Below are positions 28,122 through 38,384 of a stretch of 64,000 nucleotides of DNA, in pieces. The DNA lies in assembly GCA_933822405.4 (NCBI GenBank), contig CAKOGP040002091.1, positions 429,889 through 493,888 on the forward strand, read 5' to 3'. The notes under the pieces are model-generated. The model was given only the letters and a program-made list of their open reading frames with translations. It had not been told where the DNA came from and searched no databases. The first letter of the stretch is position 1. Each line of letters begins with the position of its first letter. The position numbers and the translations under genes were made by a program. The DNA comes from Cylindrotheca closterium. Lineage: Eukaryota; Bacillariophyta; Bacillariophyceae; Bacillariales; Bacillariaceae.

Positions 28122-29915
28122 ATGACGGTGTCAACCTCAACAATAAAAAAGAAAAAGAAAATGATGTCATCGCTATCAACCTTTCTTTGTTTGGCAGCAG
28201 CAGCTAGTCTTCCGAATGCTAGCGCTTCCGTTGATTTAGAGCTAAACCAACAAATGAATTCACAAGAACAACGCCGAATGCAGCAAAAAGTCAATTCAGA
28301 GTTTGTCGGTGGGCAAGTTCCTAGTCGGGTTGATTTTGGAGATGATCTTGGAGAGACTTCCTCCAACAGTCTGGCCGCGAATAATGCCGATGATGCCTTT
28401 AATTACCGATCCTGTGGGAGTGGAATAACACAAGCGGGGTTTGCAACCTTGCAATTTTTGTATGACATTGAGACGAACGTTACCATGACGCCTTCGTCCT
28501 ATCTGACTGTCCGACAGCAAACATTGCAAGAACAACAATTGAAATTTCTAAAATCGACGGTGTTTCCCGAAACCATGTCCACGGCTCTTTTGGAGAGACT
28601 ACAAGAAAAGGCTTGTGGAGTTACCTTTTACCAACCTGTGCTCGAAGTAATCTCGATTTCCTCCGGCAAGGACGATGAAGTTTGGGGTTCTTGCAACCAA
28701 ACAATGGTGGAGTCACGATCGTGTACACGATATCTAGGATCCCTTTTGATTGGTGTCAACAATACCGCGATTTTGGGATCCGTGGACACCAAAGTGGGTA
28801 AACATATCTTGCCAGCCCTTGCGGCCGACATGTTTGAAGGATGGTATGCTCAATGGATGAGTGACTCGTTGGCCTCTATCATGCTGGACGATGGGACTGG
28901 AGTTACTGACTTTGTGGGCGGCATCCAAGTGACAAAGGTGGGTTACGTGGGAGAGCCCATTTTTGGAGACACATCTACCCAGACATCGGCGTCCGGTATT
29001 GGCTTAGGAGCCATTACCGTTTGGGGCTACGTCTTGATCTTTTTGGGATTGTGGTTGCTCCTTTCTATATGTTTCTTTTTCTATTATGTTTACAGCAACA
29101 TTCTCAAGGAAAACGAAGGGGAAACCTTTGTTGAGAAGAAGTCCACCAGGAATGAAGATGGACACAATAACATCAATAACAACACTTTCACCATGGAGTC
29201 GGAGGAAGATGAAGAAGAGGCTCATAATAAAAATAAGCATCTGCCTACTGCTCGAGAGGTTCGATCCAATTCTTATGACGAATCCTACGCTCGGCAAATG
29301 CCCTACGAGTATTCGGACGGAGCAGCACCTTTAGCACTTCCGCCAATATCTTCGCCTCCACCACAAGAATCATCCTTTTCGAGAATGGGCATTCTTCCCA
29401 TTGATATTGAAAAGGCAGTCATGCCACTGCAGACACCGCAAAACGCCCGCGAACCCATGGCGCATCGCCGGGTCCAATCCACTGGAAATGACTATTATCA
29501 ATTTACTCCAGGAGGTGCTGCTGCTGCCAATGATCCACGTTTCATGAGCGTCACACCGCAGGAACCACCACGCAGAACCTACGAGACTCCAACTTCTCCA
29601 CCCCGGCTTTCGTATCGAGATTATCAGCCAACGGACGCGCATGCACCGTATGGCGCAAGCAGCATTACGGAAAGCTACACTGGTGGGGGTGGCTACAACA
29701 ACTATTCGCTGGATCACGCCCACGTGACGCACCGATTGCCATCCTATTCTCCTCAAGACATTTTACATCAATCCTTGCCAGACTGGGCCACCCCGCGAGG
29801 ACAGACTAGGCAGGAGTTTGACGATCAATATCACCACAGTCATAGTCGGCGACCGGGAACTACCACGACAGTCGTCGATTCGAGGGGGCGAGTTCGCAAA
29901 GAGATTGCGTTGTAA
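28122..29915 (+). CDS. Type I single-pass membrane protein, 597 residues
   Basis: Single exon. I start at 28122 because a polylysine then a hydrophobic stretch (MMSSLSTFLCLAAAASLPNA) and ASA form a signal peptide. In-frame Mets lie upstream at 27993 and downstream at 28161. The luminal or extracellular part (to about residue 305) has scattered Cys and N-glycosylation sequons (NVT, NQT, NNT). It is followed by Gly-rich sequence and one strong membrane segment (YVLIFLGLWLLLSICFFFYY). The cytoplasmic tail of about 260 residues is low-complexity, Pro/Ser/Tyr-rich with many TP and SP sites. The family is not recognised. The layout is that of a receptor or adhesion protein, but this is inference. 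Confidence 0.65.
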   Translation: MTVSTSTIKKKKKMMSSLSTFLCLAAAASLPNASASVDLELNQQMNSQEQRRMQQKVNSEFVGGQVPSRVDFGDDLGETSSNSLAANNADDAFNYRSCGSGITQAGFATLQFLYDIETNVTMTPSSYLTVRQQTLQEQQLKFLKSTVFPETMSTALLERLQEKACGVTFYQPVLEVISISSGKDDEVWGSCNQTMVESRSCTRYLGSLLIGVNNTAILGSVDTKVGKHILPALAADMFEGWYAQWMSDSLASIMLDDGTGVTDFVGGIQVTKVGYVGEPIFGDTSTQTSASGIGLGAITVWGYVLIFLGLWLLLSICFFFYYVYSNILKENEGETFVEKKSTRNEDGHNNINNNTFTMESEEDEEEAHNKNKHLPTAREVRSNSYDESYARQMPYEYSDGAAPLALPPISSPPPQESSFSRMGILPIDIEKAVMPLQTPQNAREPMAHRRVQSTGNDYYQFTPGGAAAANDPRFMSVTPQEPPRRTYETPTSPPRLSYRDYQPTDAHAPYGASSITESYTGGGGYNNYSLDHAHVTHRLPSYSPQDILHQSLPDWATPRGQTRQEFDDQYHHSHSRRPGTTTTVVDSRGRVRKEIAL

Positions 29916-30164
29916 TACTACTGGGAATTGGGAATTATTTTTTTGGGATGACTAGAGAAGTTCATATGAATTCTACATACTAGTTAAAAGATAGTTGTAA
30001 TACAAGAAAAAGAAAACAATAGTAGTACTAGTATTGAGAAGAACAAGACCAGAATATGATATGAAAAATGAAAAATGTTCTTTGGTCGAAAGCAGTCTAT
30101 GTTGCTCACATATTAGTTCAAATCAGGTACGTGTTGGTGGAGACTAATTCTCAAAACTTTTCTG

Positions 30165-30987
30165 TTAGAGCTCTTGCCAATCTGCCAAACGCAAGACAGA
30201 TTTCCGAAGTTCCATGAAATCTTCATTGCCATTCAAATCAGAATGGGCTGTGACGCCTCCTTCCTTGTCTACTACAAAATAGGTAGCAAAGTTCCAGCCA
30301 ATATTTCCAATGTTTGCCTGCGATTTGAGGTACTTGAAGACCATACTGGCATTGGGACCATTCACATCGACCTTGTCCATCATCGTAAACTTGACTCCAT
30401 AGTTAGAGGTCACAAAGTCTTGAATCTCTTCGTTTGAATCGGGTTCTTGGCCACCGAATTGGTTACAGGGAAACGCTAGCAGATGAACTTGGTCGGTAAT
30501 CGAAAGATACTTCCACATTTGGACCAACTGTTTTTTTAAGTAAATCGAAAAGAGACGAATGAAATTGAGTTGACGGAACGTTCTGATAGTCAACATACAG
30601 GAGATGTACTCGAATACTTACAGCCTTGTAATGCGAATCGGTATATCCACAATATGACGCAACATTGACGACAATCGTAACATCACCTTGAAATTGTTTG
30701 AAATCAATGACATCTCCCTTGATATCCTTGGCAGTCAAATCGAAAAAGGATCCAATCTTGGCCAAAGCTTGTGCGTCTTCGAGCTTTTGGGCGGCAACGG
30801 TCTCACAGCTCGTCCCGCAGTTCTCCAACATAAATTTTGGGTTGCTTTCGCATTCACCACTGTTGGCCCAGAATTCACAATTCTCATGCTGATCCGGATT
30901 GGCAGCCGAAACGAGGTGCTGGGAACAATAGAATAAAGCAATGAACAGAATTTGAAGAAGCATTCCTCCCTGTGTCAACCCCATCAT
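30165..30987 (-). CDS. Secreted ShKT-glutathione peroxidase fusion, 242 residues
   Basis: Two exons on the minus strand, 30987..30622 and 30527..30165, with a 94 bp intron (gtaagt...aacag). A signal peptide (MLLQILFIALFYCSQHLVSA) is followed by a four-Cys ShKT-like module (Cys 37, 46, 57, 61; CEFWANSGECESNPKFM). Next is a glutathione peroxidase domain. It has the peroxidatic Cys 113 in NVASYCGYT, the Gln of FPCNQFGGQEP and the Trp-Asn of WNFATYFVVD, so the usual Cys/Gln/Trp/Asn tetrad is complete. The codon at 113 is TGT, so this is a Cys enzyme, not a selenoenzyme. The family reduces hydroperoxides with thiols or thioredoxin. The secretory route suggests action in ER, secretory plastid-related membranes or outside the cell. 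The ABCG gene follows upstream on the same strand. Confidence 0.85.
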
Positions 30988-31277
30988 GGTGTCGGATTCA
31001 CAGTGTTGTAAAATGACTGTTGGTGTTTGGGTTGCGAACCCAAAGGGTCCGTGGAAACGTTCGACTAAAACACGGACACTTTGTCAGCTTTTTCACATGA
31101 AAGCAAAAGTGCGAAACACAATGCCATATGAATGAACCATCGTAGAGGGAAAGGACAGAAGCATGACACCTGCTGCTGTGAAATATTTGATTCAATACAA
31201 GTAATATGTTTTAGAGCTGTTACATTCTAGAGATCCTGAGCCAAATATGTGGACACTTCTGGCTGCAGAATGTTGAT

Positions 31278-33474
31278 TTAGAGAAACTTGGTTGCCTTGC
31301 GTCGTAGAATGAAGAGGGCAAGCAAGCGAAAGACAACAAAGAGCACCGCGAGGGTCAACCAATACCACCATGACTCATCGGAATCTGCTTCGATGGAATT
31401 AATCAGACCATCGCAAGCCATGGAAGCTTTCTCTCCTTGGCAGTCACTGAATTCTTCGAGGACACCAAGGCGCATCACGTAGGTTAGGCTGAACGCCCAT
31501 CGTAACCAGCGGAGCCATGCAGGAATCAAAGTAGGACTGATAAAGAAGCCAGCAAGCAAGAGTTGGGGAATAAAGACAAGGGGCATCATTTGTGTAGCAA
31601 GCTTGGGATCCTCGACAGAACATCCAAGCATGACAGCGAGGGCCGTGCTGACCATTGCAAGGGCGTAGGTGTTGATAAAGAAGAACATGAAATTCGACTG
31701 CAATCCAACCATCAAGAATGAAACCAAAACCAGGAGGAAACATTGTAGAGCAGTAACCAAAACTTCAATGGTCAGGCGAGACAAAAAGTAGGAGACAACC
31801 GAGTAATGGTTGGTCGAGTACTCTCGAAGGAAGACCGGGCGTTCTTGAGGAAAGGTAAGAAGGGCCGGTTGGGCCGTTCCCATCATTCCTGCCATGAGTA
31901 CCATTGTCAGTGCACCAAACTGACTGTTGAGATTCTTTGGGATTAGAGGAGGAGCATGAGACGATTGTGAGTTTCGGATTTGGGCAAGGTGTGAGGCTGT
32001 AACCTTGAGCGTTGTATGCAACTTACCATTGGAACATCACGTGGAAGTTCACCGACCTTCCAGAAGACAACGCCAATGAGAGTCGCGATAGCCGTTGTGA
32101 ATCCAAGGCGCCCGACAAGAGCGCCCTTGTCTCGCTTCAAGTTCTTGAACTCACGAACGAACATCATTCGCGTTTGTGTCATCACCGAAACCCTTTCAAA
32201 GCTGCCGTTGTTGGAAAGAATACCTTGTTCTACAACTGCGGCATCAAAACTGATGGTTTTACTGCTATCATCGCCGTGTCCACTAGAGATTGTGCGGCGT
32301 GTCATTGAAAGACCAAAGTTTTTCTTTTTGTCGATGCCTGATCTTAGTGGTTCTCCCAACACACGAGTGTCCTTGGGGAAAAAGCCGTCAGCATCCAATT
32401 GATCCAAATCAACAGCCTGAGCAACGTGCATGATCCAATCGGCTGGATTGTAGTTCTTGGGGATCTTTTGTCCACGTTCCTTGAAGAACTCAGGCACAAC
32501 GTCAACTGATCCTTGGTACATGACGCGGCCCTTGTTCATCAAGATGATGTTGTCAAACGCGTTAAAGATCTCCGATGCTGGTTGATGGATGGTAAACAAG
32601 ACGCTGGCGCCGGCGTTGGCAACCTTTCGGAGGACATTGCAAAGCTGGACGGCACTGTAGCTATCGAGTCCAGATGTTGGCTCGTCTAAGAAAACCATGC
32701 TCGGCTTGGTAACCAATTCCACACCAACAGAAGTTCTCTTGCGCTCGCCACCAGAGATTCCCTTTAGTAAAGGTCCGCCAACAATGGTATCCGCGCAGTG
32801 TGACAACCCAAGCTCTTCTAGCATGCTGTCAACAAGGTTGAGGATCTCTTCCTCTTTGGTCGATTTGGGCAAACGAAGCTTGGCGGAGAAGTAAATGGCT
32901 TCACGTGGAGTTTGAGTCACCATGAGAGAATCATCCTGAGCGACAAAGGCGATATTCTTTCGCACCGAAATGTCGGTGGGATCGACTTGGTAGTTGTTCA
33001 AGCGGATGTCAGACTCGACGGAAAGGGCTCCACGAGACTTGGCTCGACCGGCAAGGATGTTCAACAAACTTGTCTTTCCAGCACCAGAAGGGCCCATGAT
33101 GGCAGTTGTTTGCTTCTGAGGTACTCCTCCCCAGACATCCTTAAGGAGGTGCCTGTCCTCGACACCGTCCTTTCCTTTCTGTTTTGCATTGGAAATGATG
33201 ATGAATCAGACGGAATTCTCTGCAAGGCAATGCAAACAAGGCGATACTGCAAACTTACCAAGGTCATGTTGATGTTCTGCCAGAGAAGAGCTTTGCCACC
33301 TCTTGGAGCGAAAGGATCATTTTCCCTTGGAACTGACGTTTCATGGTTCATTTCAATGTCGTCAACGAATCCTGGTGGATCTTTGTGACTTTTCTGATGG
33401 AACTTGCTGTGCTTCTTTTCGTGGCCCTTGGTGTGGCTCTTGTTCTTGTAAGCCGTCTTTTCTTCAGATGTCAT
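31278..33474 (-). CDS. ABCG-type half-transporter, 674 residues
   Basis: Three exons on the minus strand: 33474..33259, 33178..32027 and 31934..31278, with introns of 80 and 92 bp. The acceptor of exon 3 could instead be 15 bases downstream in the same phase. After a basic His/Lys-rich N-terminus comes the ATPase: Walker A GPSGAGKTS, signature ISGGERKRTSVG, Walker B MVFLDEPTSGLDS and H-loop TIHQPASE. The membrane domain then has about six helices with a Cys-containing loop (CQGEKASMAC) before the last. ATPase first and membrane domain second, in one half-size chain, is the ABCG/White layout, so it should dimerise. The family exports lipids, sterols or hydrophobic compounds; the substrate cannot be read from sequence. 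Confidence 0.9.
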
Positions 33475-34304
33475 GTCTCAATGCTTGGTTTAATTGCTGG
33501 TGAAGATGTTACAGTTTGTTCGAAAATAGATTTGTGAGCAAAAGATGTGATTTTTGAAAGTCTTCATTCTCGTGCAGATCGAGCCTCAAATTCAAGCCTC
33601 AAATATGAATTTGAGGCTCAATCTTAGTCTTGCCACGTGAGAAATCGCTAAGTAATATATTACTAACAAAATCACTACTAGAATGTTTGTCGATTTGAAG
33701 CTGTCTGCAGGTTCCAACAACGACTGAAATCTATTCACATGTTATCTTTTCTCTTGATAATATGTAGCAGTGATCGCTCTTTAGAGCAGTCTCATTGGAA
33801 CCCTTCGTGCAATCACAAGTACAGTAGTCCATACTCGTTGCTCGTGTTGAACAAATTGATTATTGTTGATTCCTTTGTTCTTACTGTTGCTGAGAACACT
33901 CAAGGGCCAGAAGTGTCAGCTGGTTTGGTGTAGCATTATCATTTCATCCTTCCTACGAGCATTAGGTTTGGAATAATGTATACCGATACCAACTTGCAAC
34001 ACATCAAATGTTTGTGGTCGATTTGGTCAAGAATTTTCAGAATTTCACAGGCCGGACAAAAAGCGAAAGAGTAGAACGAAAGACCGCACGGAATAAATAG
34101 TGCTACTGCACCAGATGTTTTCGTAACGAAAATACGACGCTTGCTTTCCACAATAATAATAATCTAAAGTTTCAACCGCAACTTGTTGATTATCAGATCA
34201 TTACAATCCACATCTTTTCTCAATCTTTCCTGCACGCTAGAATCTGGTGCTGATATACATATTTAATCTGAACGATTGAAGGATACGGTAATGAATCTAT
34301 CAGT
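33475..34304. promoter_or_regulatory. Divergent promoter region, 830 bp, with 14 bp inverted repeat
   Basis: Lies between the ABCG gene (minus) and the ATPase gene (plus). GAGCCTCAAATTCA at 33581-33594 and its exact reverse complement at 33606-33619 flank an 11 bp spacer, and a third partial copy (AGCCTCAAAT) lies in the spacer region. The site is about 110 bp upstream of the ABCG start, a plausible operator-like position. I see no RNA gene. Confidence 0.6.
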
Positions 34305-37300
34305 ATGATCGAGTCAGTGCATCATGAGGTGGCTCCTCCACCATCTTCCATTACGGATGAAAACGAGGATTTGCCTTCTACCTTTGGAGATGAGGATGCA
34401 CTACTTTCGTTAGATCCTGAATCAACAGAAACCCTTTCCATTTCTCGCAATGGAACTGTCAACACGACGTCCTCTCGTTCTTCTGAGTTGCAGTCTCTTT
34501 CAAGTTCCATGAAGACTTCTGAATTGAGAAAGCCAAAGACCACTGCTGCAATTGCAATGCGTTATCAGCAGGGTAGCTCTAGTAGCGGCAATTTGGACTT
34601 TGCTTCCATGGGATTGATTGGCCGCGAAACCGAAGAATCAACTCTCCGTTCTTGTTTGGCAAACCTCATGGTGACAGATTCTCCAGATAGCAATGGCAGC
34701 AAGGAAAGTGGACCATTCAAGGAGCTGGTGTTTATCAAAGGTGAGCAATCTCTTTTTAATTGCTATCAACTCTCGACTTTTCTATTTCTCACTGTGATGA
34801 ATACTTGAAGGGCCAAGTGGAGTTGGCAAGTCTTCAGTCGCCAGGATAGTCGAGCATGATGTCAATCAAGAACAACGTGATAATAGCAACTACAATGGAA
34901 TCTTTATCGACGGCAAGTTTGAAATGAATACCATGGACGAGCCGTACTCAGGTGTATCCAAGGCATTTGACAAAATCTGCCGCAATATCAAGAAAGGCAA
35001 GCAGGAATCCATTGCTGAGATTCAACAAGAATTGAAAGATGGACTGGGGAAGGAAGTGCAACTCCTGATGCACCTGCTCCCGGAGCTGGAGGGCCTTATG
35101 AATGATGACCAAAACCAATCCACCAAATCATCATCTTTTGATATGGATGCTTTTGAAAATGGCATGGATCAGCTACGTTATGCATTTCGAGTGCTGGCTA
35201 GGGTCTTTGGTGCTGTCTTTTCTCCTATGATCATCTTATTAGATGACTTGCAATGGGCGGACATCTCATCACTTCAAGTATTGGACTATTTGATCTCAGA
35301 TACCCAAAACTCAAATGCTATGATGATCATCGGAAGCTACAGGTCTGAAGAAGCCAATGAGAACAGCTTGCTCTTCAACAAGATAGTTGCTTTCAGAGAG
35401 AAGGCAACCAAGTTCAGTTTCCGCGTTACAGAAATGGAAATCAAAGCATTCGATGCTGCCACCGTCGAGAAGATTATTGCCACTACCTTGGCGCCTGAGA
35501 CTGCGGAACAGGGTTTAAGACTGGCATTGATCTGTATCAAGAGAACCCTGGGGAATCCCTTCTTCGTCTTTGAATTCCTCAAAATGCTTCACCACGAAGG
35601 ACTCGTTTCGTACAACTCGTCCTCGAAACACTGGACTTGGGATATGGACAAGATCGAAGACGCAACCATGTCCACTGCCAATGTTGTTGTCCTGCTACAC
35701 GATCGCATGAGGAAGCTGTCCAACCAAGTTCAAGTTCTCCTTCAGATTGCCGCGTACTGTGGGTCCTCTTTCTCCGAGCCAACACTCGATACGGTTTGGG
35801 ATCACCACGGTCGAAGACTGGTCGGATCAAAGATTGAAAAAATTTCGGAGCTACTTCCAAGGCTTGTTCAAGACGACTTTTTGGAACCATTCGGCGAGAA
35901 ACACTACCGATGGGTACACGACAAAGTGCAAGAGGCAGCACTATGCTTGACAGGGAAGCATCGCGAGTCACTTCAGTTGGACATTGGTACAACTTTGTAC
36001 TATTGCTTGGAAGATGAGTACTTGGAAGAGGACTTGTTTAACGTGGTGGATCTCATTAATCGAGGGAACATTAACAAGAGATCCCAGTTTGCGCTTGCGA
36101 ACATTAGAGCTGCAAAGAAGGCACGAAGCATTTCGGCCTTCGAATCCGCAGCAAAGTACGCGGCCCACGGGATCGAGCTTTTGGATGACTCCACTAAGTG
36201 GACGGAAAACCGTCTACTGGCTTTGCAGTTGTACACCATAGGGGCCGAGATGAACCTTCTGGCGGGAAGCATCACTGTAGCAGATCAATACTGTGATGTG
36301 GTACTGGGTCGGTCAGAGCTATCAACAATGGAAACTCTCCCGCTGAAGATGGTACGAGCGAAGTGCCTCTCGATGATGGAACTTAAGTTCAACGAATCTG
36401 TCGAATACTGCTTGAAGCTGTTGAGAGAAATGGGTTGCAAATTGACCTGGCCAAGATTCCTGTTACCGGTCCAAGGTCTGACGATGGTCCTACGAACCAT
36501 TCGGAAGATGGAGAAGGTACCAGAAGGCTCCTTCGAGTCTATGGTCGTCATCAAAGACAAACGCCAAAAGGCTATTGCTAGTCTCTTGTCGATGATCGTG
36601 TATATGTCCTATCATTCTGGTAATATTCCCCTGCTCTTCGTTGGCATTTGCAAGCTGGTAGAAATGACTTTAGAGCAAGGCATCAACGAATTCTCCGCTA
36701 AGAGCATTGCTTCAATGGGAAATGTTATGCTTCTTTTGAACAAGGACCCTGCCAAAGCCGTTGAATACATCAAGATCGCACTTTCCATGCTCGCAAAGTT
36801 TGGGCGAATGCGAAGTGGCGAGACGACCTACCTGGCATACGCTCATGGCCTGGCTTGGTTTCAACCATTGGAATCTTGTTCTGCGCCACTGATCGATGGA
36901 TACAAGAAAGCTCTGCGAGCAGGAGAAACAGAGTTTGCCTGTTGGAATCTTCTATCGTATGTGGCGATGGTACCGTATGTTCTTGGTAAGCCACTGGCGC
37001 AGATTCTCCAAGAGTGCCCCAAGGCCATGATCCAATTTGAAGAGGCTGCTTCTGAAATCCATGTCTTGGACATGCGCGTCCTGATGCAAATGCTATCGAA
37101 CTTGAGTGATCCTTCCTGTCCTGATCCTTCCAAGCTGGAAGGCGATATCTTCAGCAAAGCAAATGACGAGGAGGAGGCAAAGGTCCATCTCGCCATTTCA
37201 CATTATGCCGAAGGCGAGCTTGTGTTGTTTCACGGCGACTATGTTGCTGCCGCCGACAGAGCGATTGTGCTGGGAGAAGTTCACACCGAATTGGTACCTG

Positions 37301-37731
37301 GAACCTACACTATTATGATCGAGACTTTTCACCGAGCTGTGGCTTTGTACGCCGCAGCCCTGAAGACTAAGAAGGAGAAGTACAAAGTTCATGCGAAAAA
37401 GGTACGAACGAAGATTTCAAGCTGGGCGAAAGCAGGCAATCCGAACGTCGAGTATTTCGATTTGTTCTTGACAGCCGAGCAGTTGGCATTGGACAAGAAG
37501 TTGGACGAGGCTCAGCTCAAGTACGAAGCTGCGATCAATGCGGCGACTGGTGCTGGTCACTTGCATCATGCAGGTTTGTTGAATGAACGCTATGCTGATT
37601 TCCTTCTGGATCTTTGTTCCAATGTAGAAGAGTCAAAGAAGACGTTGACGACTGCAATCAAATGGTACAAGGACTGGGGAGCCGCGGGGAAAGTGAAAGC
37701 ACTGGAGTCGAAGTTAGGTGAAGTGAAGTGA
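34305..37731 (+). CDS. AAA_16/STAND-like ATPase with helical repeat region, 1118 residues
   Basis: Two exons, 34305..34740 and 34811..37731, with a 70 bp intron (gtgagc...ttgaag) that splits the codon just before the P-loop. Residues 1-100 are Ser/Thr-rich and disordered. A conserved LIGRETEESTLRSCL begins the ATPase, followed by Walker A GPSGVGKSS and Walker B IILLDDLQWAD. The LDDLQWAD form is typical of the large signalling ATPases attached to hybrid histidine kinases and bacterial regulators. About 600 further residues are helical and TPR-like (ending LNERYADFLLDL...AIKWYKDWGAAGKV). There is no kinase, GAF or receiver domain, so it would be a stand-alone version. A role as a nucleotide-controlled signalling scaffold is inference. 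Confidence 0.8.
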
Positions 37732-38384
37732 AGTGAAGAAAGAGGTGTTTGGGTATCATCTTGAAAAGGAGTGTGTCCTGGGTTGTTAATTGCGTGTTAT
37801 ACAAGCAAAGCGCACCCCTCCCCCCACGCGCGTCTGAGCGATTCATCTTTCTCATCCTGACATGAAGAGAAGTAGAAGGCGAGCGCATCTGGCTTTGGTA
37901 CTGTAACGGGATTATGGTGCATTGCATGTCGAAGTTTCTACTGGGTTTCAAGTGACAAGAGGCCATATACTGTGCATTGGAATTGTCCAACAGCAAGCTA
38001 CGTGTTAAGAGACTAGACTAAACCTGGAATAAACTTTGCCCAACACCTACAACCTACAGGACAGTGTAAAAATATGAAACATACAGTACTCTCTGTAGTA
38101 TCATGGTCGCCCATACCTGGTAGTCGTTTTGGTCAAGCTTATTCCGATTAACGGGTCTGACATCGTACTTTCAAACTTGGTGGTGAAGCATTACGGTACA
38201 AAATCAACATACGAAAATTTCAGAAATGCCGACGAGTTTCTCCTTTCTTGCACCTTTTATTCTGTCCTCAAGAAATTGGAGGTTGCCACTATTTTGCCAC
38301 AGCCACTTTCTACTTTCTACGTTGGCCGCGAATAGCGAAATCTGAAGTCATTAGTTCAATCTGAAGTTAGGTAGATACATACAG
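37732..38384. other. Intergenic region, 653 bp
   Basis: Between two plus-strand genes. It begins with a short GAAGT repeat continuing past the ATPase stop (37716-37740). A C-rich tract is at 37815-37824. Only short frames; no RNA gene recognised. The right part should contain the promoter of the LRR gene. Confidence 0.4.

Noticed and set aside
30640..30660. Selenocysteine glutathione peroxidase
   Set aside because: The catalytic codon is TGT (Cys), not in-frame TGA, so no SECIS element is needed.
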